Part shown: in pieces, positions 25,116-38,054 of the stretch | How positions within the stretch are numbered: position 1 is the stretch's first letter | Layout: the number at the start of each line of letters is the position of its first letter | Assembly (NCBI GenBank): GCA_023548195.1 | Contig: JAJHZJ010000808.1 | Location: forward strand, 2,895,182-2,959,181 | Direction of reading: 5' to 3' | Origin: Bettongia penicillata ogilbyi | Lineage: Eukaryota; Chordata; Mammalia; Diprotodontia; Potoroidae | Length of the DNA: 64,000 nucleotides | The notes under the pieces: generated by a model | The model's input: only the letters and a program-made list of their open reading frames with translations | Told to the model about the DNA's origin: nothing | Databases searched by the model: none | Translations under genes and position numbers: made by a program

Positions 25116-25377
25116 CCCTGTGACATTCTCTATTCCCTCATTCCTTCTCTGAGTTACTCATAGTTTCCCACTTCAGTGAAGGCTTTTCTTATGGCATTCT
25201 TTCAACCTTTCCTTTTTCACTTTCCCTAATCAAAATGTACCTTTTCTACAATGTTAATCCCTCCAGGCCCTCTTCTCAGTTAAATGGTAATGAATTTAAA
25301 TCAGATAAATTAATCAGTGTTACTCTATTGGCTAATTAATATATGTCCCTCTGAGATAATCCAATAACATAGATGAT

Positions 25378-25545
25378 AGAATGTTAGAACTGGAACTTAA
25401 AGATCATCAAGTCTAAGCCCACTATTTTATAGATGCAAGTATTCACATTTAGAGTCACTGTGACTTTTGCAAGGTCACACACTGGACCCAAGGTTTTCTA
25501 ACTGATAATCCAATATTCTCTCCACTAAAACATATTTTAACCCAA
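25378..25545 (+). repeat. MIR-like SINE relic
   Basis: The segment reads 'gttagaactggaacttaaag ... ttttatagatgcaagtattc ... gcaaggtcacacactggacc', the order of a MIR-type core element. Confidence 0.5.
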
Positions 25546-25797
25546 TTAAATTATACATTTTCAAGAATTCCCTTAAGAAATGACCCCCAGAAGAGAAATT
25601 TCAAACATTTTGGGCCAATAAAGAAAAATGTAACTGGATAGGCTATCCTTTCAGGACCATTCAAATCATATCACATAGCAGTTCCTCATGCTTCCTGTTT
25701 GTAAGGCTGTCTCTATGTTTAATTAATAACAATATGATCATACTAAACGACATTTTCCCATATTCTCACACAACATATATAAATTGCAATAGCTTAC

Positions 25798-25957
25798 TTT
25801 TATTTGTTCCAATGACATCACCATCCCAACATTTCTAATTGTACGATACACACGTGTGGCAAATTCTATTTCCATGTGATGCAGACAGGCACTGCCCAAT
25901 TCGTTCCAAGCAGATGTTTCTTTCAGAAGTTTGCACACTTCCCATGCTTCAGAGAAT
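25798..25957 (-). CDS. WDR19: WDR19 exon 6 of 13 visible (start of TPR-like solenoid)
   Basis: This exon is 160 nt: one base completing Arg plus 53 codons, ending in phase 0. Acceptor CTATAG, donor GTAAGC. It contains [19 protein letters not shown] and [12 protein letters not shown], the first helical hairpins after the propellers. Variant residues relative to human sit mainly at solvent-type positions. Confidence 0.95.
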
Positions 25958-26329
25958 CTATAGTAGGAAGAAATTTATTTGTCCAGTTATATTAGGGGAC
26001 TGAAGTATACATGTTGATATTCCATTGAATTCCTTAATAATATCTGAATTCTTCAATCTCTTCAGCTCCCTACTCTTCCACTCCAACTGTGACACAAAGG
26101 AATGGTCATACCCTTGATTTCACCAAAATGCACAAGTTTTCCATTTTCATAATCAAAAACTCTGAAATTCCTTTGTCAGATCATCGCCTATACTCATCAT
26201 TTTCTCCTTAATTTCTACCTCTCCCTCTCTAAAAGTCCTTTCCCTACCACTTCAAACATATCCAATCATTCCCTATCTTTAAAAATAACCTTAAAAATTA
26301 AAGCTATCTATAGTCAAATGAAAAATACT

Positions 26330-27245
26330 CTAAAACCCTATTGATTAGAGAAATGCATATTAAAGCAACTCTGAGGGACTACCTCACACCTCTAAGATTG
26401 GCTGATATTGCAAAAAAGGAAAATTACAAATGTTAGAGAAGAAGTGGGAAAATTGGGACACTAATGCAATGGAGTTGTGAACTGATCCAACCATTCTGGA
26501 GAGCAATTTGGAAATATGCCCAAAAGGCTATCAAACTGTGCATACCCTTTGATCCAGCAATGCCACTACTAGCTCTATACCCCAAAGATATTATAAAAAA
26601 GGAAAAAGGACTTAAATGTATAAAAATATTTATAGCAATTCTTTTTGTGGTAACAAAGTTTTGGAAATTGAAGGAATGCCCATCAATTGGAAAATGGCTG
26701 GACAAGCTGCAGTGTATAAATTTAATGGAATACTATTGTGCTGTAAGAAATGATGAGCAGGCAGATTTCAGAAAAACCTAGAAAGACTTACATGAACTGA
26801 TACTAAATGAAGAGAGCAAAATCAGGACAACATTGTACACAGTAATAGTAATACTGTGTGATAATCAACTATGACTGACTTAACTCTTCTCAACAATACA
26901 ATGATCCAAGACAATTCCAAAAGATTCACAATGGAATATGCTATTCACATCCATAGAAAGAACTAGGAAGTCTGAATGCTAATTGAAGCAGACTATTTTC
27001 TCTTTTTTATGGCTTTTTCCTTTTGCTCTGTTTCTTCTTTCCCAGTATGTCTAATGTGGAAATAAGTTTACATGATTGCACATGTATAACCTCTATCAGA
27101 TTGCTTATTGTCTTGGGGGTAGGGATGAAAAGGAGGAAGGGAGAATAATTTGAAAGTCAAAGTCTTATAAAAAGTGAATGGTGAAAACTACCTTTACATG
27201 TAATTGAAAAAAATGAAATACTATTTACCAAAAATAAAAAAATAA
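26330..27245 (+). mobile_element. 5'-truncated L1, ORF2 C-terminus and 3' UTR
   Basis: A frame at 26464-26781 encodes SCELIQPFWRAIWKYAQKAI, CIPFDPAMPLLALYPKDI and INLMEYYCAVRNDEQADF, the C-terminal tail of L1 ORF2. A typical L1 3' UTR and A-rich end follow near 27190-27245. It is antisense to WDR19. Confidence 0.85.
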
Positions 27246-27289
27246 ATAGACATGTGATTGGGGGGTCGGGGGGAGATTATCTTCATTGG

Positions 27290-28500
27290 ACCCTACCACT
27301 CCCTCAAGCTATAGTCTTATGCTTTTCCATCCTTTCAAAAGTAAACTCTTAGAATAAGTTTCTAACCTTTGTTTCTTTCACTTCTCTTACCCACTTCCCA
27401 ATTTTATGTAATAACGCCTTCTTAACTCATTACTCAAGTGAAACAGTTCTCCCCAACATTACATCAGTGTCCTTTTCTCCATCATCATTCTTCTCAATCT
27501 TTCTAAAATATCTGATGCCACTGGTCACCTTCTCCTCTTTAGCACTCTCACTTCTCTGTAATTTCTTTGTGTGATACTGCTTCTTCTTAGTGCTTCTCTT
27601 TACCTGACCACTCCATAACGAATTATGGGTATATCCCCAAAGTTCTATCCTTGACCCCCCTTTATCTGTACACTTGCTCATTTGGTAACCTCATCAGCGC
27701 CAATGGATTTAATTATCATCTCTATGCTAATGATGCCCAGAACTATATATCCAGTCCTAGTATCTTCTAAGTTCTACTATGCCTATTTCAAATTTCTCTC
27801 TTTAGGTTATGGGAATCAGAAGTCACCATCCTTTTAGTCACCCATCACCAAAGTTCACAACTCTGGCATTATTCTCCCTTCTTCACTCTCATTTAACTCA
27901 CTTATACAATCACTTGGGAAATCCTGTCATTTCTACAACTCTAAAATGTCTTTTGCAAACATTATTTTTCTCTCTACTCACACAGATAGCACCCTATTCC
28001 AGACCCTCATCACCTCTAGGTAGGCTATTTAAAATACCCTGCTATTTGATCTCCCTTACTCTCCTAACTCCAATCCATCCTCCATGACACTGCTAAAGTG
28101 ATTTTCCTAAAGCTCTGATCTTACCAAGTCACTGCCAATTTAATGAACTTCAATGAATTTCTATTGCCTTTAGGATCAAATATAGACTGTTTGCCTTCTA
28201 AAATTCTTCACAACTTGGTTCTCTCCTACTTTTCTAGCCTTTACGCCTTTCCCAAACTATCTAGTCCAGCCAGACTACCCTACTTACTCTTCCTCACATG
28301 TGATATACTCTGTCTCATATATATGTGTCTTTGCACTGTCTCCCATCCTGGAATTCATTTTCATTTCATCTCCACTTCTAAGAATGTGAGGTCTCCTTTG
28401 AACTCAGCTCAAACAGCCACTTATACATGAAGTCTTTCCTCATTTCCCCTTCCCCCCATCGCTAGGGTCTTTCCTACCAAAATGATCTTGTCTTCATGAA
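27290..28500 (+). repeat. L2 LINE relic, ORF2 C-terminus and 3' end
   Basis: C/T-rich sequence translates in pieces into L2 ORF2 C-terminal patterns (SSLSFNSLIQSLGKSCHFY near 27880; LLFDLPYSPNSNPSSM near 28040). L2 3'-end blocks follow, such as 'gtctttcctcatttcccctt'. It is highly diverged, with stops throughout. Confidence 0.7.
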
Positions 28501-28620
28501 AGAATGTAAGTTCCTAGAAAAACTACTTCATTCACTATATTCATAGCGAAATCTGTTTACAATAAAGAGGAAGTACTCAACTTACAAAAATTCCAAATGT
28601 TTACTTGTACGTAAGACCAA

Positions 28621-28632
28621 CCCCCCCCCCCC
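28621..28632. repeat. Poly(C) run
   Basis: Twelve consecutive C residues form an isolated homopolymer in otherwise AT-rich sequence. Confidence 0.9.
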
Positions 28633-28789
28633 GACATAACATTATAAATGGATGATTAGGCTCTCTGGCTAGCCCACCAAAAGTCTTTCAAATCCATAAT
28701 GTAGCTAAGTGTTGTATATTTGCAATGAAAATAAGTGGGAGGGAGGGAGAAAAGGAAGAGAAGGGAAGAAGCATTGAAGACGCATGTAC

Positions 28790-28995
28790 CAGGTGACAGG
28801 TACTGTGCTAACCACTGTTCAACTATCATCTCATTTAATCCTCGTAACAACCTTGGAAGGTAGGTATTATTATCATTTCCATTTAACAGTCAAAGAAACT
28901 GAGGCAGATGGAAGTTAAGTGACTTTCCCAGTGTCACACAACTAGTAAGTGTTTGAATCTGGATTTGAACTTTTGTCATCTTGACGATAGGCCCA
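28790..28995 (+). repeat. MIR/L2-tail SINE relic
   Basis: The segment reads 'ctcatttaatcctcgtaaca ... gaaactgaggcagatggaag ... gtgtcacacaactagtaagt', the classic MIR core order. Confidence 0.7.
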
Positions 28996-28999
28996 GTGC

Positions 29000-31640
29000 T
29001 TTGTGTACTATGACACCATCTGTGATATTAGTAATTAAGAAAAACAATAAGAAAGTCTTAAAACTTAACTTCAATTACAGTATGGGGGGGAAGTTTTAAT
29101 TAAAGAAAAGATGAAGAAGGCAGAGTCCTTAGGAAAGCCTGAAGCAGGTTTCAAGGTGAAGTTACACATCACTGTAGAAGTCAATGGCACTTGTTCTTTC
29201 ACAGAATTACAGAGCTAGAAGAGAGTTTTGGGGACATCAGAAAGGTCAGTGGAGCTCTCTTTCCCTTTGCATTTTTCCCCTCCTTCAATGCCATGTAAAG
29301 AGAACATGGCAATAATAACCCAGGCTTCCCCAAACCTCTCCTACAATCTCTGAGGGAGGAAGAAAGGGCAAAGCTACCTTTGACAGTGATGCCAAAATGG
29401 AAGAAAGGGAGCACACCTCTGCTATAATAATAAAGATTCCTATACAGATGTTTCCCTAAACCTTCGTTTTCAATCTAAATATTTGGTTACTTTATCAGAT
29501 TCTCATCTCACATGGTCTCCTGTCCCCTCACCAACCTGGTCTCCATTGCAACTTTAGTTCTTCCTAAAATGTTGTGCACAGAATTGAACACAATACACCA
29601 GATTTCCTCTCCACTTCCAATTTATAACTAAGTGGTTAATTGCAAATCAATAAATTAAGCAGCCCCTGTCTTTCCCAATGTGATCATTAAAGAAAATAAA
29701 CGTTAACTTTTATGGAAAAGTCCTGAACAGGAAGAGAATACCTTTAGAATTTTACACTTCTCAAACCAAGAATGTCAAATTTAAATAGTTTTCTGTAAGT
29801 TTCACAATTCAATACAAAAGCATGGTACTAGCACTAAGGAATGAAAAATTAAAGCTGGTTCCATTGAAGTTACCACAAAGGGGCACTGCTAATTGTGATT
29901 CAATCACTAATATATTAGATATATTCTGGATTCTGACATGAGTATGTATTTTATTTGTATCTACCAATGAAATCTCTGGGCTAATACTCTCCCTGACAGT
30001 TACTCTCTTTCCTTCCTATCTTCTTGTTTGTGCTTCATCAGATCTCTTCTGTTAAGTTTATAACTTTAGAGAGCATTTAATGGAATAAGAATACATACAT
30101 ATATTAACACTGGAAAACTGTCCATGTGTAATAAACACCACAACATTCATTTAGTTCCCACTCTAATCCCTCAAATAGCAGAGAAGATAAGAAACTGAAA
30201 AACCTGTTTTAAATTTCTTCCAGTCCCATCCCTTGCTGTATAGGTAGCTGGATAAAAAAGTAACCCATTCACAAAGAGTGCAGTTACTCCACTGCAGTAG
30301 GTACAAGAACAAGTCGCTTCAGTGTTTCTCCTAGAAGATGCCCTATTCTTTAAGTGGAGATGTAAGTAGTCTTTTTTTTTTTCCACCTTACTTGGACATC
30401 TTATCAATTTCACCATCACTAGCTGTACTGCTCTTCTCCCTAAAGTAGGATTATGTCATACATTTATATATCTTCATCACTTAAGCACAACGACAAAGTT
30501 TATTTGATTTCCCCAAGGAGAACGAGTTAGCCAGGCTACTAAGTTCTCACCTAAAACAAATACCTATAGCAGGACAGGAAGGGCTACTTTATCCTTCTTC
30601 TCTTCCCAACTCTCCTTTTCAAAAAACTGTCCATCCTTGTATCTGTCAACACTTAAATGCTTGGATGTACTTGTTACTAAGTTTTGTAGTAAGACTTCTA
30701 CAGTGCTAATTCAAGTGTTCACATAAAGGTTTCAAAAGTTTCCCTAACAGGTAAGGAATCTACCTTATAAATATAATAACCTGACTCTACCCCACTCATC
30801 TTGACCTGACAATATGATGGGAAAGAAGAAGTTACCAAATCCAACTATGATTAGGTAAGATCAAGAGGGAAATGTCATAATTACTGATCACTGGAAAATC
30901 TGAACACACAAAGACAGTCTAGTCAACCGAAAGACCAGAGGGGAAAAGAAGCAAAATAGTGATTGGGATGGAGTCTTGCTCCCCGTCTGTTCCTGTCCTA
31001 GACTATACCTCACTATTCTATTAGCCTGAAACAGGCAATGAAGTGATCAGAGTCCTATAAATTCTAGTCAATGAACAATTAAACCAGGAAACAATAAGAG
31101 AACAGGGACAAAAGTTGACATCAAAGATAGAAACATGATCAGAAAACGAAAAGGCATTGAAAGCCAACCTCAGCTCCCAATTTTCCATCCTACACAAAAT
31201 CCGGACATCGGTGCCCTGGAAAGCAATCAGTAGAGCAGCTTTAGGAAAAACTCTCGCTTGGACTGAGGATAGTGATATATTGTACGTTTAACCCATTTAG
31301 GTCTAGATCCCTGAACTGTATCTTTCTGAAATTTCTGAGTTATGGGCAGCCAGAGCCTGGGAAAACCTATAGGTATGCAACTATAAGATTCAAATAAGTT
31401 ATCCATTTTATTCTTATATTTATTCTACCTATATGTACACATACATTTTTAAATCATTATATATAGTCAAGTATTGCATATCTATTTGCTTGGATGATAG
31501 ACACCATTATTGAAATGCGCCTCATTCAGGAAAGAAACAGGGTTTCCCAGTGGAATGGAGACTAAGTTATTCTGAGCTAATCATAATTCTTGGACTAATG
31601 ACCCAAGAATGTCCCCCCAGAGAGAGATGGCATTCTTAAA
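29000..31640. other. Repeat-poor intron sequence
   Basis: This part of the exon 6-5 intron shows no element I can name beyond a faint MIR-like start near 29200. The short open frames look random. Confidence 0.45.
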
Positions 31641-32150
31641 AAAAAAAAAGACTTAATCAGTCAATAAACATATATATTCTACTATGTGCCAGGTAACATG
31701 CTAAGAACTGGAAATATAAAGAAAGGAAGAAGACAGATCCTGATCTCAAGGAGCTCAGAGTCAACCTGGGGACTTTAAGGCAAGGAAGTCGGGAGGCAGA
31801 GAGAAGGAGGGAGAGATTTCCAGGCATGGGGACAGTCAATGAAAATGCCTAGATTTGGGAGATGGAAAAACCAGAATGTCAGTCTTACAGGGAGAGTGAA
31901 GTATAAGAATACCAGAAAGGAAGGAAGGGGCCAGTTGTGAAGTGTTTTGAATGAAAAAAACTAACCATTGGAACTATCCAAAAGTGAAATGGTCAGCCTT
32001 GGGAGTTAGTGGTTTTCCCTTCACTAGAGATCTTCAAGTAAAGGCTATATGAGCATATGAATATTTTACAAAGAGAATTCTTGTTCAGGAACAGATTGGG
32101 CCAAATAAGCTATAAAGCACTTTCCAACTCTCAAATTCTATGATTTTGTG
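31641..32150 (+). repeat. Ancient interspersed repeat (L2/CR1-like)
   Basis: An A-run is followed by 'tactatgtgccaggtaacat ... caaggagctcagagtc', then 'aggaaggggccagttgtgaa'. It is the same old multi-segment family seen at 1240 and 36650. A MIR-like end with 'tctatgatttt' closes the block. Confidence 0.5.
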
Positions 32151-32386
32151 GAACATACAGAGTGGCTTCAAGATAGTTAGGCAAGGGGAAAAGAAGGGTA
32201 AATGACTAGTCATCCATATGTTAGATATTAGAACTTAAGGAGTACCTAAAACTTTGAAGGACTTAGAATAATTTGTTATAATTACTTTCTGGTCTATTCA
32301 TAGATCAATAATATACATAATGCCAGTTAATAATATACATCGGACAACAAACGTAGATGATTATTCTCATATAAAACAAAACTTAC

Positions 32387-32591
32387 CTTTTCAGCATTAA
32401 AGTTTGCAGCAGTAATTGTCTCAGTTCATTACTTGTTGAGTCTGTAAAATTGTTGAGAAAGCTATGGGTGCTAAGATAGATATTGTTTATTTTTCCACTC
32501 TGTGTCTGACAGGTTAATTCTCCATTATACAAGAGCAATGGCTTATGGGAAAAGGGAACCTTTGTGCCTCCTGCCAAAATTACCTTGGACC
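32387..32591 (-). CDS. WDR19: WDR19 exon 5 of 13 visible (end of propeller region)
   Basis: This is the largest visible exon, 205 nt. Two bases complete Gly, then 67 codons, then two bases of Arg. It includes [20 protein letters not shown] and [10 protein letters not shown] and ends LQTLMLKR. This is where the propeller chain gives way to the helical solenoid. Acceptor ATGTAG, donor GTAAGT. Confidence 0.95.
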
Positions 32592-33555
32592 CTACATTAT
32601 AAAATCAGAAAATTATTTTTAGAAGCTATTATATCTAATCCTTCCCCAGTGACTGATTAAACATAAAATATACGAGTATATGTGTCAGTATAATCAGTGA
32701 GAATATCTGTGGAAATGTTGAATCTTTAAATCCTGAGAAATATAACTCCCATCATTCCTCCTTTTTACATATATTTTCAATTCACTTCCTGATGAACTCT
32801 ATCTATAGTTAAGAAAATTCAAGAGAAATATAGTAGGTACCTACTAAATGGAAGGTCACTGATTGGGCTACTTCTCTCTAGACAGGCCTTTACCTTCTCC
32901 CTTTTACATCATTCAAATTCATATTTAACAAATGTAATGAAAAAAATGATTGATACCTAAAGAATATCTGTTCTCTACAAAAGAATATTTGGTAAAAAAT
33001 ATATGTTGATCTTAAATGTTATCAAATGAGTTTAGTTATGGAAATATCAAAAGGACCTTGTTACAAGGAAACCTTATCTATGATGATGGCACACATCATT
33101 GATCAGGTAGATAGAATTATAATGAACCGCCAGTGAATTAAAATATTTGACTGATATCTTCTGACACAAAGATAAAAGAACAATTCCGATCATTCAGATT
33201 TTAATTTTACTTAAAATTATACTTTAACTCAAATTACTCATCAGTCCTTAATAAACATGTCATTTTCCCTTAATTTGAATGTCATTCAGTGAACACTTGC
33301 TCAACACAATGAATAAAAGTTTTAATTTATCAAGCTTAATTTGAAATTCTGATCCCAGTATTAGATATTACAGGAAGTTATTTACTATAAATTCAGTGAC
33401 TGATTGATCAAGGGCCTGAGGATTAATGTTTCAGAAGGAAAATGCAGACTAAACTGACACTGAAACATCATGTTCTATAACATACAAATGCAATGACAAA
33501 ACCTTATAGCAATAACATCCAGCTTTATCATAAATATGTGTAAACTGAGCCATTC
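32592..33555. other. WDR19 intron, no recognised element
   Basis: This is the first part of the 2.2 kb intron between exons 5 and 4. It is AT-rich, and no family is recognised. Confidence 0.5.
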
Positions 33556-33559
33556 CCCA

Positions 33560-34476
33560 ATGGTTAAGTGGTAAAAAGAAATGACCAGACTCTTTTTTTT
33601 TTTTTCAAAAAAAGAATTGCAATCCAATCATAATTATATGAAAGATGCTCCAAATCACTAATAAAAAGAGAAATGCAAATTAAAACAACCCTGAGGTTCT
33701 ACCTCACATTCACTGAATTGACAAAGATGACAAAGGGTGGCAGATATTGGAGGAGTTATGGAAGGAAGGACAAACACATAAATGTAGTCTTTTATAACTT
33801 AAATTGTTTCAAACATTCTGATAATTTGGGAATATGCCCATAAAATCACTAAACTGTACCAGAAACACCAGTCAGATCCCCACTCAGAAAGATCCAAACG
33901 TATAAAAATATTCACAGCACCATTTTTATTGTACTAAAGAAGTGAAAAGAAAGTAGGTACCCATCAAATAGTGAATAACTAAAGAAACTGGTAAATTAAT
34001 GGAATGGATTATTATTGCATTGTAAGAAATAACAGATATTAAGAATTCTGAAAGACCTAGGAAGACTCGTTTGAACTGATAATACAGATTAAAATAAGCA
34101 GAAAGGAAAAACAACTTACATGAAAACCACAATAACATAAAGGAAAGCAACTCTGAAAGGTTTTTGAATAGATCAATATAGTAACCAATCATGACTTCAG
34201 AAGACTGATGATAAAGCATACCTTCAGCTTCCTGGCAAAGAGGTGATTGACCAGAGATAACAAAACCAAACATAAAGATAGGGCTAAAGGATTTGCTTTA
34301 CTTGACCACTCTTATTTATTACAAGGGAAGGCATCTATTTATGAGAGAATAAGGGGAGCTAATGAGAAGTGATAAAAATTGAAAAGAAAAAAAGTGTATT
34401 ACTAAAATATTTTTAAAATAAAGCAAAAAGAAGCTCAGAAAGGGTCAAAAAGCCTAATTTTTTTACTACTTTGTTA

Positions 34477-34529
<53 letters not shown>

Positions 34530-34760
34530 ATACAAACCTTTCATAACAGAAGTTCACAGTTCCATACACAATTATATTTGTTCTTTGTGTACTGAAATAT
34601 TTGTGCTTGCTTATGATTCTAAATTCATAATTAAAAGGAAAAAAACTCCTTCTCTAGTATAGGGTGGGGAGGAAGGGAAGTAGTTTAGAATTAAAATGCA
34701 ACAAAAACAAATTTAATTTTTAAGAAAGAAAAAATAAATGTGTTTGAATACATGGCGTTG
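33560..34760 (+). mobile_element. Old L1 3' end
   Basis: The segment follows the same course as the L1 ORF2 C-terminus and 3' UTR seen at 26330-27245 (aaatgcaaattaaaacaacc, aatatgcccataaaatcact, ttattattgcattgtaagaa) but is much more diverged. A TA microsatellite interrupts the 3' UTR. Confidence 0.7.
34480..34526. repeat. (TA)n microsatellite
   Basis: About 23 uninterrupted TA units lie inside the old L1 3' UTR. Confidence 0.95.
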
Positions 34761-34790
34761 AGTAGTTTAATAAAAAAGAAATTATAATAC

Positions 34791-34938
34791 CTTGAATAGT
34801 GTCCCTGTGAAAGACATAAGTATATACTTTATCATCATCATAAGCCACAAATACACCTTTATCCATTGACCAATTTTCCCAAAGAATACACTTGATGGTT
34901 GGTGGAAAATTTGGAATTTCATATACAGCATCAATTAC
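34791..34938 (-). CDS. WDR19: WDR19 exon 4 of 13 visible
   Basis: This exon is 148 nt: 49 codons plus the first base of a Gly codon. The acceptor is TTCTAG and the donor GTATTA is weak at positions +4 to +6. It encodes [20 protein letters not shown] and then [19 protein letters not shown], propeller strands that match WDR19 closely. Confidence 0.95.
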
Positions 34939-35047
34939 CTAGAATGAAACATATGTATTTAAAATATTCTATATACAAAAGTATTCATGTATAATTATCT
35001 TTTGCAACTTCCAAATAGTATCTATATTTATTTTTATCAGGACTTAC

Positions 35048-35197
35048 AGGGCAATACAGAAAGCCATCGCTTTTATCATCAATGAATGCCAACCTGGTTC
35101 CATTTGGATCTGGAAAAATCTTTCTAATGCTGACAGTATGCCGATATTCATTCACGTGTTGCCAGTCTTCGATGTAAAAATAATGAATTACACCAGC
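35048..35197 (-). CDS. WDR19: WDR19 exon 3 of 13 visible
   Basis: This exon is 150 nt, 50 codons, phase 0 at both ends; acceptor TATTAG, donor GTAAGT. The peptide contains [30 protein letters not shown] and KSDGFLYCP, all hallmark WDR19 propeller strands. Only a 109 bp intron separates it from the next exon. Confidence 0.96.
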
Positions 35198-35334
35198 CTA
35201 ATAAAAAACAAAAAGAATCATTTCTTAATTTTAACATAAAACAATAATTCACAAAATAGTATCTACCACTTATCAACACACATTCTGCATTAATATATTT
35301 ATTTTGGTTACATTTTCCCCTTTGATTTGATAAA

Positions 35335-35700
35335 TTGTTACTGAGTATCTATTATCCACAAAGTACTATGCTATATGTGACAGGAGTACAGTGATGGAAA
35401 CAGTCCTTACCCTCAAAAAGTTTACAATCCAATAGCAGGATAAAATGAGTGCTATATTTGAGACCAGAATATCTGAGTTCAAATTCCAGCTTGGCAACTT
35501 ACTGCTTACATGACTTTCGCTGAACATAGATTAATAGCTGGAAGGAATCCTAGAAATCATTAAGTCCAACTCTTCCTATTTTGGACATGAAAAAATTGAC
35601 CCTCAGAGAGGTGGCACAGGAGTAGCATAGCTGGAATTCAAACCCAGGTCCTTTGACTCTAGGGTTCCTCTCACCATATTCTACTGTATCCTAACTCAGC
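35335..35700 (+). repeat. Three adjacent old SINE/LINE relics
   Basis: In order: an L2/CR1-like end (about 35335-35440), a tRNA-SINE piece (35455-35530, gagttcaaattccagcttgg) and a MIR-like piece (35540-35700, gctggaattcaaacccaggt). Confidence 0.5.
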
Positions 35701-35879
35701 CCTTTCATTTTATGGAGGAAACTGACATCCAAAAAGGTTAATTGACTTATCCAGGTGATATGTTTAGAACTGCTCTTCAGTAAGATTTAATAAAGCAGCA
35801 GTGAAAGGACAGAATGCAAGAAGGAGAGATTGAAGTCAAAGACTAATTAGAAAGTGTCAAAGTAGCTGAGGCAACAAGC

Positions 35880-36640
35880 ACTGAGGATCTACATTTTGAT
35901 GGCAGCAGTGGTAATGAAAGTAACTAACTGATGCGAAATGAAATGAGCAGAACCAGGAGAACAACTTACACAAGGATAACAATAATATAAAAGAAAACAA
36001 TTTTGGTAGACCTCGGAATTCTAATCAAAGTACATTCAAAAACTAATGATGAAACATATATCTCCCACTTCCTAACAGAGAGGTAATGAACTAGAGGTGG
36101 AAAATGAGATAGGCATAATCAGATATAGCTAATAGTTTGATAAGCTTTGTTGGACTTTTTATTTTTTTATAAGTGAGGGCTATTACTTGGTAGAAATGAG
36201 GGAATGGTAGATCAATTAGAATCAGGAAAAAAATGAAAGAACAGAGATAGAGGAAGCAGGATATTATATCCTGGAAACCAGAAGAAGATAAAGTTTTCAC
36301 AAAATCACAAAAACTGGGTTGAAAATTAGTATGCATAAAAGCATCAATAAACATTTTAAACACACAAATTTATTTTTATGAATTATAAAATAAGACATAG
36401 AGCAGTTTTGTTATTACTTTGCTAAATTATATGTGTTATCAAAGCTAAAAGGTGCACTAAGACTTTAGGGAAGCCCTGCATTTCTTAAAATGTTCACATT
36501 TTTTATACAAATGTTTTTGTCCTTTACATATTGAAATATGTATTCATTGATGATCATTAAGTTCATGATAAAAAAGAAAATGTAACTAAAAATAATTTTA
36601 AAAGGAAAAAAGAAATAAATTTGAAAAACATTTCAGAAAT
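35880..36640 (+). mobile_element. Old L1 3' UTR
   Basis: The segment reads 'aatgagcagaaccaggagaa', then L1 3' UTR blocks and an A-rich end near 36600. Only the post-ORF2 part is present. Confidence 0.6.
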
Positions 36641-36649
36641 AGAATCTAT

Positions 36650-37080
36650 AGTACTTGACAACAAATCATATGTATAGGATAAGAAAGAAGGAGGAATAAG
36701 AAAGAGGACTATTAAAATTTAAGCCTGGGTGACTAGATTAATCACAGTACCCTTAATAGTACAGGAAAATCAGAAAGACAGACGGGGAGTTTGAGGGGAG
36801 AAGGATAGAATCCAGTTTCAGATATGCTGAATTTTAGATCTCGGTGGAACATCCAAGATAGAGTTGTCTGTTGGAAATGTGAGATTGGAGCTAAGTATGA
36901 GCTCAGGACTAGCATACAAATTTCAGATACATTTCCCTGGTTGTGAGAATAAATGAAATTTCCAAGGGAGAAATTATAGGAAGAAATGAGGGCCTAGAAC
37001 AAAATCTTCAGAACTTAGATTTAGGGGGCTTTGAGGAATAAAGAGGAACCAACAAAAAAGAACGATCAGATTGATATATG
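36650..37080 (+). repeat. Ancient interspersed repeat
   Basis: Blocks such as 'agagttgtctgttggaaatg' and 'acaaaatcttcagaacttag' match an internal part of the long, old marsupial repeat seen at 31641. The family is unsure. Confidence 0.4.
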
Positions 37081-37180
37081 AACTTGTTGCTCGGTTATTT
37101 TTTAGTTATGTCTGACTCTTCAGGACCCAATTTGGGGGTTCTTGGCAAAGATAGCAGAGTTGGTTTGCTATTTTCTCCTT
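37081..37180 (-). mobile_element. tRNA-RTE SINE tail
   Basis: Read on the minus strand: 'gatagcagagtt'-type body, then 'gagtcagacataactaaaa', the short BovB-like tail of tRNA-RTE SINEs. The same tail in plus orientation closes the SINE at 50905-51150. Confidence 0.6.
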
Positions 37181-37289
37181 CATAGACTGAAATAATGTAA
37201 TTATCTTAGAAACCAATGGAAGAGCCATAATCACAGAATCTGAGATGAAGACAAGTCTAACTTGAACAGAAATCGCCTTTGCAATATCT

Positions 37290-37560
37290 CTACCAAATGC
37301 ACAGTGTCTGGCATTTTGTAATTGTTTAATAAATTCTTGCTGTTGAATAACTGCTTGGTCATTTAGCATCTCTTTGAAAATCTAAAGAGAAGGGGAACTT
37401 TATATCTTCCAGGGCAGCTCTTTCCACTTTTGAACAGCTCTAGTTGTTGGGAAGTTTCTCCTTATATTGAACCTAAAGTTGTCTTCCTACAACTTCCATC
37501 TATGACCCCCAATTTTGCATTCAGGGGTCAAGGAGAAGAAGTTTAATCCCTTTTTGTGAC
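37290..37560 (+). repeat. L2 tail and CR1/L3-like relic
   Basis: The block 'tttaataaattcttgctgtt' at 37325-37345 is an L2/MIR tail. 37400-37560 (gggaagtttctccttatatt ... gaagaagtttaatccctttt) resembles an L3/CR1 3' end. Confidence 0.45.
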
Positions 37561-37569
37561 AAACTTTAT

Positions 37570-38050
37570 GAGTAAAGATAATATGAAAAATTTTTTAAAG
37601 AAGGAAATGTTTAACAGGATCAACAGAAAACAGAAAGATTGAGGATGATGAAATCTAAGAAAATTTCATCTGACATAAAAAAGGTTACTTTTGACCTTTG
37701 ACACAGTGTTTCAGTTGAGAGATGGAAATAGAAATAACAAAAGAGTAGATGGGAAAGTAGCATAAGGAAAAATTATACTCAAGAAATTTGTCAGCAAAAA
37801 CAAGCAAAAAGATGGGGTGACTACCTGAGGCAATGACAATATAGTTTTGCTTTGTTTTTTCAGGAGAAAATAGATTTTATAGAAATAGAAATATAGAAAA
37901 AAACAGGAGAGAGACTGAGACTGCAGAAAAGAAAAAGGATGACTGATGGAGCAAAGAGGTGAAAACCTTGTTGATGCTTTATTCTTTTGAATAAGGCATA
38001 AATATGAGGTGAATAAATGAATAAAATGACCCAGGTGAAGTAAAATGAGC
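37570..38050. other. Unassigned intronic sequence
   Basis: This is AT-rich sequence with no recognised family. The minus-strand open frames here are low-complexity and Phe/Ser/Leu-rich. Confidence 0.4.
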
Positions 38051-38054
38051 ATAA

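Noticed and set aside
27809..28430. Two plus-strand frames of 92 and 95 codons
   Set aside because: They fall inside an L2 relic, and the peptide pattern is decayed L2 ORF2, not a host gene.
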